Shown in pieces: positions 56,545 through 64,000 of a DNA stretch of 64,000 nt. How positions within the stretch are numbered: position 1 is the first letter of the stretch; each line of letters begins with the position of its first letter. Under the pieces are notes generated by a model. That model had not been told where the DNA came from. It worked only from the letters and a program-made list of their open reading frames with translations, and ran no database searches. Position numbers and translations under genes: made by a program. This DNA comes from SB11 sp035906255 (GTDB lineage: Bacteria; Bacteroidota; Bacteroidia; UBA8524). The stretch spans positions 372,001 to 436,000 of the forward strand of contig JAMIFM010000037.1 of the NCBI GenBank assembly GCA_035906255.1, given 5' to 3'.

Positions 56545-58833
56545 ATGAATCGCAGTAAAATTACGTGGCTGTTTTGTGCCACATTACTACTTGTTGCAAG
56601 CTGCAAGCGAGATACACCCCAAACAGACGGCGGTGCTACATCTACAAACCCCTCGGCGGTAGTTATCGAAGCCAAAGATTTAGTGGTTCCTGCCAACTTT
56701 AACTTTTCATCCGAAAAAACCTTAAACGTTCGCGTTAAAGTAGCCGATGCTAAAGCAGGCGAGCGGTATGCAATCAGGATATATTCCGATGTGCCCTCTA
56801 CAGGTAAGCTGATAAGCACCGGAGCTACTAATACAAATGGCGAATATGCTAACATTATCAGAATACCTGCATGGGAAGAATTTATCTATATAGAAAAAAT
56901 AAACCCCGACGGCAGTAGCCAGTTTGAAAAGGTAAAAGCCAATCAGTTTGCTTCGGCAGTATTCAACGGCTCGCAAACAAACGCTCCTTACATAATTACA
57001 AGGAAAAGCTCGGGTATTAGCTGTAGTAATTGCAGCAGGACTGTAACAAACCCAACTGGTACGCTAAACATTGCTGATGATAGAGTGTGTGTGATAGGAA
57101 ATAGCATTGGCAGTGTGAATATAAATCTTATAGATGCTACCCTAACAATATCAGGAACTATTACCGGGACTGTTAATGTTGTTGTGGCTACAGGCTCAAC
57201 ACTAATTGTATGTGGCAAAGGAACTATTAATAGTATCAGATTAGAAGGCTCTGATTCTAAAGTAATTTTTGTTGAAGGTGCTGAAATTAGTGTTAACAGC
57301 CTTACTAATGACACATACAACACTGTGCAAAACTGGTGCGATAGCCTGAAAATAAATAACAATTATGCTCCAAGGTTTATAACTATCGAAAATCATGGCA
57401 AAATGTATTTTATGGGTGAAATAAATTTCGATGGTTCCACCATCACCAATAACGGGCAGATGTTTTTTATGGGCAACGGCTACATGGTACTGAACGCTTA
57501 TACTAATACAATTACCAACAACAATTATATGTATGTTGAAAATAATATTGGTAATTATCCGAATAATACAATTAATAATAATTGCCGCCTTGAAGTAAAA
57601 GGTATGATTGATAATGAAGGCGATATTGTTAATAAAGGTTATATCAAGGCAGGTACATTTCAACAAAATAAGCATGATGTGGCATTTCTTGAATTGAATA
57701 ATGGCGCACAGTGTAGTTTCAATGATGTGATAATGACCACTGGGTTTATTAAAGGAACTGGAACAAACCGGAGTAAAATTAAGGTATCAGACAATACTGC
57801 GTTTAACAATTACTACATCGCTCCTGTAATACAAGGTACTGTTGATATTTGTGATGCTAATGGTGTGGAAACAAACGAAGCAAACATCATTTCGCCTGCG
57901 GCCATAAGCTGCGATGGTTATATACCCACCAGCACCTGCAACCCTGAAGGATTTGGTATAGCGCCGCCACAGGATACAGATAACGATGGTATAGCCGATG
58001 CACAGGACGAATATCCCAACGATGCAACCCGGGCGTTTAACAGTTATTACCCTGCTGCCGGTGCCATAGCTACCATAGCTTTTGAAGATTTGTGGCCCGC
58101 TAAAGGCGATTATGACTTTAATGATTTGGCTCTTGCCTTTAATATCCAACAGGTATTGAATGCCGATAACAGAGTGATTGAATACAAGGTGAAAATGCGT
58201 GTGAAAGCCATTGGCGGAACATTTGTAAACGGTTTCGGTTTCCAGTTGGATGGGCTTAATGCTACCGAGGTAAGCAATGTTACCGGGCAGCTATTAACTC
58301 AAAACTTAATTACCCTTAATAATAACAAAACAGAAGCCGGGCAAACAAAAGCGGTAGTTATTTGCTACGATAGCCCCGAGCCTATGTTGCAGCGTGCCGC
58401 AGGTTCAATGTTCAACACCATTAAAACCAATGGTGCAGGTACATCGGATACTATGCGTATTAATATCACCTTTACCAGCCCGGTGGATGCTTCTAAGCTA
58501 ACGCTGGAAAAATTCAATCCGTTTATGTTCACCAATAAAACACGCGGTAATGAAATCCACATGGCAAACTATAAACCAACTGATTTGGTAAACACCAGCC
58601 TGTTTGGCACATTCCAGGATCGCAGTGTGCCCGGTAATAATGTGTATTACAAAACTGCCAACGGCTTACCCTGGGCGATATTAATCCCTGAAAATTTTGT
58701 GTATTCAAAAGAAAAATCGGCCATTACAAGCGGGTATAATTTCTTTGACGATTGGGCTATTTCAGGCGGTACAGGCTATAGTAGCTGGTATATGAATAAT
58801 CCCGGTAATAGAAACCCGAGTTATTTGTATTAA
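56545..58833 (+). CDS. LruC-domain lipoprotein
   Basis: This 762-residue lipoprotein has lipobox LVASC (Cys20; start at the ATG at 56545). After a beta-sandwich-like N-terminal region (about 40-150) come repeated short beta segments rich in Asn, Gly, Thr and Ile (about 180-420: TITNNGQMFFMGNGYM, TITNNNYMYVENNIGN), which may form a beta-helix. The C-terminal part is an LruC domain (about 480-750), preceded by a calcium-binding-like DTDNDGIADAQDEYPND and including WPAKGDYDFNDL. It is probably surface-exposed; function unknown. An upstream in-frame start would hide the lipobox. Confidence 0.85.
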   Translation: MNRSKITWLFCATLLLVASCKRDTPQTDGGATSTNPSAVVIEAKDLVVPANFNFSSEKTLNVRVKVADAKAGERYAIRIYSDVPSTGKLISTGATNTNGEYANIIRIPAWEEFIYIEKINPDGSSQFEKVKANQFASAVFNGSQTNAPYIITRKSSGISCSNCSRTVTNPTGTLNIADDRVCVIGNSIGSVNINLIDATLTISGTITGTVNVVVATGSTLIVCGKGTINSIRLEGSDSKVIFVEGAEISVNSLTNDTYNTVQNWCDSLKINNNYAPRFITIENHGKMYFMGEINFDGSTITNNGQMFFMGNGYMVLNAYTNTITNNNYMYVENNIGNYPNNTINNNCRLEVKGMIDNEGDIVNKGYIKAGTFQQNKHDVAFLELNNGAQCSFNDVIMTTGFIKGTGTNRSKIKVSDNTAFNNYYIAPVIQGTVDICDANGVETNEANIISPAAISCDGYIPTSTCNPEGFGIAPPQDTDNDGIADAQDEYPNDATRAFNSYYPAAGAIATIAFEDLWPAKGDYDFNDLALAFNIQQVLNADNRVIEYKVKMRVKAIGGTFVNGFGFQLDGLNATEVSNVTGQLLTQNLITLNNNKTEAGQTKAVVICYDSPEPMLQRAAGSMFNTIKTNGAGTSDTMRINITFTSPVDASKLTLEKFNPFMFTNKTRGNEIHMANYKPTDLVNTSLFGTFQDRSVPGNNVYYKTANGLPWAILIPENFVYSKEKSAITSGYNFFDDWAISGGTGYSSWYMNNPGNRNPSYLY

Positions 58834-58850
58834 TCAAACTCTCTTATAAA

Positions 58851-58886
58851 CAAACAAGCCATTTGCATTTGCAAATGGCTTGTTTG
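58851..58886. terminator. Bidirectional terminator between LruC and PBP1A genes
   Basis: CAAACAAGCCATTTGC (58851-58866) pairs perfectly with GCAAATGGCTTGTTTG (58871-58886) over ATTT. The genes converge on it, and the flanks can supply T- or A-rich tails in both directions. Confidence 0.88.
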
Positions 58887-58906
58887 TTTACTGTATAAAT
58901 GGTTTG

Positions 58907-61252
58907 CTATCTGTCAAACAAAGATTGGCCGTCAACCCCGCCGTCATTGCCTTCGTCCTCTTCTTTCTTGCAGTCATAAATAAGCCCCTCGGTATCTTTA
59001 GGAACTTCAAAATCGCCTTTACTTATTTTTATTGACTCATCTGCATAGGCACTTTTCATATAATAAGCAAAGATGGGCAAGGCCATTGCAGCACCTTGTC
59101 CTAAATCGGTACTGCGGAAGTGTATTTTCATATCGTCCCAGCCTACCCATGCCCCCGAAACCAAATCAGGAGTAACACCAATAAACCAACCGTCGCTATT
59201 GTTTTGTGTGGTGCCTGTTTTGCCTGCAATGGGTATAGTGTAATCAATACCGTACTTAAAACGTAAACGCGAGCCTGTACCGCCTGTGGTAACACGTTGC
59301 ATCATTTTCAGCATCAAAAACGCTGTTTTTTCATTCAATGCTTCGTGGGTTGGGGGCATCACATTGCCCGTAATCATTGCCCCGCTTTTGTCTTCTATCT
59401 TTGCAATAAAATACGGCTCGGTATAGCTGCCCTTATTAGCAAAGGTTGAGAATGCCCCCACCATTTCATACAACGAAAGGTTAGACACCCCCAAACAGAT
59501 AGAATACACATCTTCCAAATGGTTACGTATGCCCATGCTTTGTGCGGTTTGGCGCACCACTTTAGGGGCATTAGGGTCAAGTTGTTTCATAATGTTAACC
59601 GTAACATTATTGAGCGAAAGAGCAAGTGCCCTGTATAGCGGTTCCGATTCGGTTTCTTTGCCGTCGGAGTTCTGCGGCTCCCATACTGTACCATCGTCTA
59701 ATATGATGCTTGAGCGGGTATTGGGCAAACGTTTGCATATATCTTTGGTTTCAGAAACGTATTTAGAATATACAAAAGGTTTAAACGTAGAACCCACTTG
59801 CCTTGTGGCATGAATGTTTACATGGTCGTATTTAAAATACTTGTGGTTAATACCGCCTACCCAAGCCTTTATAGCTCCTGATTTAGGATCCATAGACATG
59901 AAACCCGTTTGGGCAAAATACTTGTAATATTTCACTGAGTCTAAAGGAGTCATTGTAGTATCCTTTTCGCCACTGTGCGTATATATCCGCATTTTGTTTT
60001 TGCGGTTAAATGCCTTGTTTATTTCGTCCTCGCTAGCACCGTCGGCCTTCATCAAGCGGTAACGCTCAGTACGTTTAATGGCCAAAGGAATAAACTCTTT
60101 GTCAGTACCCCAAGGCACGCTGTTTTTCCAGTGCTGGTTAAACGATTTTTGCAAATCGGTCATGTGCTGGTCAACCGCCTTTTCAGCGTAGCGTTGCAAT
60201 CGGCTGTCAAGCGTCACATAAATTTTCAAACCATCTTTATACAAATCGTATTTGCTACCGTCGGGTTTGGTATTCTTATTAATCCAACCGTAAAAAGGGT
60301 TGTTTTCCCAGTAATACTTATCAATCTCATACGCATACTTGTCTAAATAATCATCTCGTTGCGGCTCTTGTGCATTCAGGTATTGCCTCAAGTATTCACG
60401 GAAATAAGTTGCCTGCCCCTCGTTGTGCGTATCTTCTTGGTAATTAAGAGTAATGGGTAATACCTTCAGCGAGTCGTATAGCTCAGCATTAAGATACCCG
60501 TAGCGTTTCATTTGATTCATCACCACATTGCGGCGGTTTAATGAATTATCGGGATTAAGTTTAGGGTTGTATTTAGAAATGGCTTTTAGTACTCCTACCA
60601 GCACAGCAGCTTGGTCGATGGTTAGTTTATCGGGCGAGGTATTAAAAAATACTTTGGTGGCACTTTTTATTCCGTATGAATTGCCCGAAAACTGCACCGT
60701 ATTAAGGTACATGGTGATTATCTCTTCTTTGGTATAGCGTTTTTCAAGCTGTAGCGCAATTACCCATTCTTTCAGTTTTTGTTTGATACGGCCAAAAAGT
60801 GTATTTGCCCTTGCATCAGAAAACAGATTAAGTGCCAATTGCTGGGTAATGGTACTACCCCCGCCCGAACTGCGCTGGCGCAGGATTACGGTTTTAAAAA
60901 ATACCCTGCCCAATCCCCTCACATCTATTCCCGCGTGTTTGTAAAAGCGGGCATCTTCGGTAGCTACAAGGGCATTTAACAGGTTAGGGCTAAGTTCTTC
61001 GTAGGTTGCGTTTGAGCGGTTCTCGTAATAGTATTTGCCCAGCAAAGCCCCATCTTGGCTGTAAACTTCTGATGCCAAAAAGGTTTGGGGGTTTTCAAGC
61101 TGTTGTATATCGGGCAGTTTGCCCAACATACCAAAGCTAATGCCTGCAAACAGCAGCAATATAAAAACAGAAAGGGCCATTAGCCCTATCCAGAAAAATA
61201 ATGCAAACCTCACCAATGGGTGACGTTTCTTTTTGGGTTGCTTATCAGCCAT
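58907..61252 (-). CDS. Penicillin-binding protein 1A (bifunctional transglycosylase/transpeptidase)
   Basis: This 781-residue class A PBP has one N-terminal membrane anchor (about 13-38). The GT51 domain (about 60-240) has catalytic Glu99 in VATEDARFYKHAGID and GGSTITQQLALNLF. The transpeptidase domain (about 430-740) has the Ser488-x-x-Lys491 motif in VGSTFKPFVYS, an SxN-type motif in ALSLNNVTV, and Lys678-Thr-Gly in AGKTGTTQNNSDGWFIG. It polymerises and cross-links peptidoglycan. It starts 3 bp after the porW/sprE stop, so the two form an operon. Confidence 0.95.
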   Translation of the reverse strand: MADKQPKKKRHPLVRFALFFWIGLMALSVFILLLFAGISFGMLGKLPDIQQLENPQTFLASEVYSQDGALLGKYYYENRSNATYEELSPNLLNALVATEDARFYKHAGIDVRGLGRVFFKTVILRQRSSGGGSTITQQLALNLFSDARANTLFGRIKQKLKEWVIALQLEKRYTKEEIITMYLNTVQFSGNSYGIKSATKVFFNTSPDKLTIDQAAVLVGVLKAISKYNPKLNPDNSLNRRNVVMNQMKRYGYLNAELYDSLKVLPITLNYQEDTHNEGQATYFREYLRQYLNAQEPQRDDYLDKYAYEIDKYYWENNPFYGWINKNTKPDGSKYDLYKDGLKIYVTLDSRLQRYAEKAVDQHMTDLQKSFNQHWKNSVPWGTDKEFIPLAIKRTERYRLMKADGASEDEINKAFNRKNKMRIYTHSGEKDTTMTPLDSVKYYKYFAQTGFMSMDPKSGAIKAWVGGINHKYFKYDHVNIHATRQVGSTFKPFVYSKYVSETKDICKRLPNTRSSIILDDGTVWEPQNSDGKETESEPLYRALALSLNNVTVNIMKQLDPNAPKVVRQTAQSMGIRNHLEDVYSICLGVSNLSLYEMVGAFSTFANKGSYTEPYFIAKIEDKSGAMITGNVMPPTHEALNEKTAFLMLKMMQRVTTGGTGSRLRFKYGIDYTIPIAGKTGTTQNNSDGWFIGVTPDLVSGAWVGWDDMKIHFRSTDLGQGAAMALPIFAYYMKSAYADESIKISKGDFEVPKDTEGLIYDCKKEEDEGNDGGVDGQSLFDR

Positions 61253-61255
61253 AAC

Positions 61256-63937
61256 TTATTTGCTGTAGTAGCGTTTATAAAAACTTAAATACGGGCCTAA
61301 TTCTTTCATCTTCAACAACTCAGCATAGTTGTTGGGGGTAATGGTAAGATACTCTGTTTCCTTTTTGTCGATACTGCCCAAAAACATTGCGTGGAACTTC
61401 TCAAGGTCTTTTGCATAGTCTTTAGCTTTATCGCGGCTTTCAAAGGTACGTATTAACAAAATCCGCTGGGTTACATTTAATAACCCCGATACTACTTCAA
61501 ACTCTTTACCCGGATAAGTCGATTCGTTATAGTTAGCAACTTTTATGCGAATGGCATTCATATCTGCCTTTGCACCCGGTAATACCACAATGGTATAATG
61601 TTGGCCGTCTTGCTCGTATTTAAACAAATCTTCGCGGGTATCGCGCACAGGGGCCACACTGTTTGATGCGGTGTCTTTTACTTCGTGTTTGGTAATGGCA
61701 TCCAATAAATCTTTTGCCCTTTGCCCGATTTCGGTAGCGGGGTATTGTTCGGCTATTTCTTCAAGCTCCTTGCGGTAATTTTCTTTGCTTTCGGTTTTGC
61801 CCACACTCATGGCATACAGCAGCTCATATTTAGGCATCATAGAAGTGCCTGCAAGCATTGTATCGGCTACCGTACGACGGCTTTTCACCTCGTTATAACG
61901 TCCGTTGGTAAACAAACCGTAAGTGGTGTTGTAAAAATCAGTTTTGCGCCAATCAACCCCTGTAGTTCCTTTATTGGTAATTGCGCCGTCGTTCACCAGT
62001 AGCGCATAATCAGTATCGGGATATTTGGTTATCAGCAGGTTTTTATATTCAGCAGCTTTTGCAGGGTTATCCGTTTTATAAATCTTGTGCAGGTAGTAAT
62101 AAGCACGGGGTTCGTACTCGCTTCCTGCAAAGCGTGAAACAAGGCTTTCAAACGCACTGATGGCTTCAGGCATATCGGCAAGTTTCTCAAAGTAAATAAT
62201 GCCTATGTTGTATAGTGCATCGGCAATCTTAGCGTTTGAGCGCACCTTATCTTCGTCAGTAAAAGGAATGTCTTTATAAAACCTGCGTTTTGCTTCGGGT
62301 ATATCGGCAAGGCGTTTATTCAGTTCGTCGTTCTTTGCACTATCTTTTCCTTGCGGGTTGGGATTTTCAGGGTTTCCGTCAGGGTCTTTTTTAATGGGGT
62401 CAGGAGCTGTAGTAAACATTTCCTTTTCTTTTTGGCTGTAACGCCAGTCATCGCTCATTTTGCGGTTACCCCATTTGCGTATAAAATCAGTATAACCAAT
62501 GCTAAGCTGTTGCTGGCTATAGAAATACCAATTAGAGCCTGAACCTTGCGATGGAGGTTGTTGGCCGCCAAGTCCGGGTTGGCCGGGAAATCCGGGCAAA
62601 CCGCCACCGCCGGGGTTCGCATTTTGCTTGTCTTTTTCTTTTTGCTCCTCTGCCTTTTTGCGTTGTTGTTCTTCTTCTTTTATCCAACGATCCACTTTTT
62701 TATCAAGGTCAGAAGGGGATAAGGCAGCCAGTTTTTGCAAACTGTCTTCGCGTGCCACAATCACTTTATATTTAATCAGTTCAGAAAGAACCGATTGTTT
62801 TTTTATGATGTTTTTATAGTCGTGAAAACCGGGCTCAATCACACGCACAGTGCTATCATAGTACAATTGCGATAGGGTGTAATCAGGCTTGTTAAAGTAA
62901 ATATCAGCCATTGCCAAAAACGACAACGCTTGTTGGTTTTTATTGCTTTGTGAGTTTTGTAGCGAGAGCTTAAAATTATCAATAGCTCTATCTGTGTTGC
63001 CTTCGCCTTTATCAATCATAGCCAGTTGATAATAAATCTGGTCAAAATAACTGATGTTCTTATCATCCCTCAACATACTTCTCAGGTAGCGGCGGGCACT
63101 GCGCACCTGTCCGTTATCCTTAGGGTCGTAATTTCGGGCAAGGCTTATTTTGGCATTAAATGCCATATCGTACGTTGGGTTCAGTTTCAGTACTTTTTGC
63201 AGGTAATACTTGGCAGAGTCAGGCCTGCCTATACGTTCTTGCAATTGGGCAGTGATGTAGGTATAACGTGCCCTTAATGAGCGTTTTCTTGTTTTAGAAA
63301 GTGCGGTACGCATAGCGTCCAGCGCAGGTTCGTATTTACGTTGTTTATTATACACTTCGGCAGTTGCAGCAGCAAACATACCCTCCAAAGAGGGGGGAAG
63401 GGCAGCACCGTTGCGTATTAAGCCTGCCAACGCCTCAGCATCGTTGTAACGCTTTAGCATGATGTATGACTTTAAAATCCATACAGTGGCTTCTTGGGCA
63501 ATGGCAGTGTTTTTATACCTTGTATTGATGTATTGGAAAGTTTCGATAGCGGCGTAGTAATCGGCTTTAAAAAAGTATGCCTTGCCCACCAAAAGGTAAG
63601 CATCGTCAACCCACTTGCTCACAGGACGGTTAAGTACAATCTTCGACCCTTTTTTTATCACCTCATCCAACGTGGCCTCTTGTGCCTTTGCTTGCTGCTC
63701 GTCTCCGTATGGAAAAACATCCAGCACCTCGTTGTAATTATCCTTGTGGTTAAGGGCAAGATTAAACTGCACCTCTTTTAGCTTCTCGGTGCCATTATAA
63801 TAGATGTTGTACCGCGATACCATGTTTTGGTATTTGCGGTTCATCCAACTGGTGTTGTTTTTATTACAGCTAACTGTGATAGTAAGCAATGCCGCCAGTC
63901 CTAATACCTTTATATATGTTTGTTTGAGCAAGTTCAA
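61256..63937 (-). CDS. porW/sprE: Type IX secretion system lipoprotein PorW/SprE, TPR-rich
   Basis: This 893-residue TPR-rich lipoprotein has lipobox TVSC (Cys24). The mature N-terminus NKNNTSWMNRKYQNMVSRYNIYYNGTEKL and the following NHKDNYNEVLDVFPYGDE are characteristic of SprE/PorW. Multiple TPR-like helices cover about 100-400. A proline- and glycine-rich low-complexity linker is at about 445-480 (GGGLPGFPGQPGLGGQQPP), and a TPR-like region plus a C-terminal sporulation-like repeat domain follow. SprE is needed for T9SS secretion and gliding in Flavobacterium johnsoniae. The start is TTG at 63937; no ATG is available before the lipobox. Confidence 0.82.
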   Translation of the reverse strand: MNLLKQTYIKVLGLAALLTITVSCNKNNTSWMNRKYQNMVSRYNIYYNGTEKLKEVQFNLALNHKDNYNEVLDVFPYGDEQQAKAQEATLDEVIKKGSKIVLNRPVSKWVDDAYLLVGKAYFFKADYYAAIETFQYINTRYKNTAIAQEATVWILKSYIMLKRYNDAEALAGLIRNGAALPPSLEGMFAAATAEVYNKQRKYEPALDAMRTALSKTRKRSLRARYTYITAQLQERIGRPDSAKYYLQKVLKLNPTYDMAFNAKISLARNYDPKDNGQVRSARRYLRSMLRDDKNISYFDQIYYQLAMIDKGEGNTDRAIDNFKLSLQNSQSNKNQQALSFLAMADIYFNKPDYTLSQLYYDSTVRVIEPGFHDYKNIIKKQSVLSELIKYKVIVAREDSLQKLAALSPSDLDKKVDRWIKEEEQQRKKAEEQKEKDKQNANPGGGGLPGFPGQPGLGGQQPPSQGSGSNWYFYSQQQLSIGYTDFIRKWGNRKMSDDWRYSQKEKEMFTTAPDPIKKDPDGNPENPNPQGKDSAKNDELNKRLADIPEAKRRFYKDIPFTDEDKVRSNAKIADALYNIGIIYFEKLADMPEAISAFESLVSRFAGSEYEPRAYYYLHKIYKTDNPAKAAEYKNLLITKYPDTDYALLVNDGAITNKGTTGVDWRKTDFYNTTYGLFTNGRYNEVKSRRTVADTMLAGTSMMPKYELLYAMSVGKTESKENYRKELEEIAEQYPATEIGQRAKDLLDAITKHEVKDTASNSVAPVRDTREDLFKYEQDGQHYTIVVLPGAKADMNAIRIKVANYNESTYPGKEFEVVSGLLNVTQRILLIRTFESRDKAKDYAKDLEKFHAMFLGSIDKKETEYLTITPNNYAELLKMKELGPYLSFYKRYYSK

Positions 63938-63978
63938 AACCTCTTGTTTTCCGTCCGTAAGTACTAACTGTAAAGCTG

Positions 63979-63986
63979 CAAAATTA
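63979..63986 (-). promoter_or_regulatory. -7 promoter box upstream of porW/sprE
   Basis: The minus strand reads TAATTTTG, an exact TAnnTTTG match, giving a leader of about 35 nt. The matching -33 element would fall outside the window. Confidence 0.45.
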
Positions 63987-64000
63987 TTTTATTTAAGCAG

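Noticed and set aside
1..64000. tRNA or rRNA genes
   Set aside because: The intergenic regions were read for cloverleaf-like patterns and conserved rRNA segments and none was recognised. A tRNAscan run would settle this.

Overview
The window is a chromosomal segment from a member of the phylum Bacteroidota. The support is consistent across the window: exact Bacteroidota-type -7 promoter boxes (TAnnTTTG) precede at least thirteen genes, Shine-Dalgarno sequences are mostly absent, several secreted proteins carry type IX secretion (T9SS) C-terminal sorting domains, and a PorW/SprE-type T9SS lipoprotein gene is present. The genes are mostly housekeeping. I cannot place the organism below phylum from sequence alone. 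No rRNA, tRNA, CRISPR array, prophage or transposase was found.

Layout. 1-4.3 kb (minus strand): O-methyltransferase fragment, fabG, tonB, vanZ-like, gcvH, purE, purK. 4.4-8 kb: a small membrane protein, an XRE/S24 regulator with a candidate autoregulatory operator, ridA-like, two-gene GNAT unit, ilvE. 8-13.3 kb (plus): a unit of a HolD-like protein, rdgB, J-domain membrane protein and asparaginase, then an EamA transporter and yicC. 13.5-20.3 kb: guaB, then lnt/rsmI, an acetyltransferase, two envelope hypotheticals and fabD. 20.7-26.3 kb: three unknown envelope genes, a large secreted protein and gyrB. 26.4-31.8 kb: a GIY-YIG nuclease gene between inverted repeats, the operon nrnA-FKBP-FKBP-rfbB, and ndk. 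31.8-32.9 kb: an array of four ~120-bp repeats around a DUF559 endonuclease gene. 32.9-38.6 kb: methyltransferase, trmB, rluA-like, a monooxygenase-fold protein, a SAM hydrolase-family protein, phoH and purC. 38.7-42.5 kb: two T9SS cargo proteins. 42.9-50.8 kb: lptB, a 2OG-Fe oxygenase, an OmpA-family protein, an HI0933-type flavoprotein and gcvP. 50.9-58.8 kb: a leucine-rich T9SS protein, a lipase, a polyprenol-phosphate sugar transferase, a porin and an LruC-domain lipoprotein. 58.9-64 kb: pbp1A and porW/sprE.

How the genes work together. Purine synthesis is represented by purE, purK, purC and guaB, with ndk and rdgB maintaining nucleotide pools. The glycine cleavage system is represented by gcvH and gcvP, about 45 kb apart. 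Envelope building is prominent (lnt, lptB, pbp1A, tonB, OmpA, porin, fabD/fabG), and the T9SS component PorW/SprE shares the window with several likely T9SS cargo proteins.

The most unusual content is intergenic. (a) A DUF559 nuclease gene takes its last codons from one copy of a hairpin-ended ~120-bp repeat present four times. (b) A GIY-YIG nuclease gene sits between 19-bp inverted repeats related to other repeats in the window. (c) A modular set of palindromes includes perfect 46-bp and 44-bp palindromes that differ from each other only by changes compensated in both arms, and a class with a constant TTTAT/ATAAA centre and variable arms. These are the best candidates for something not well described.
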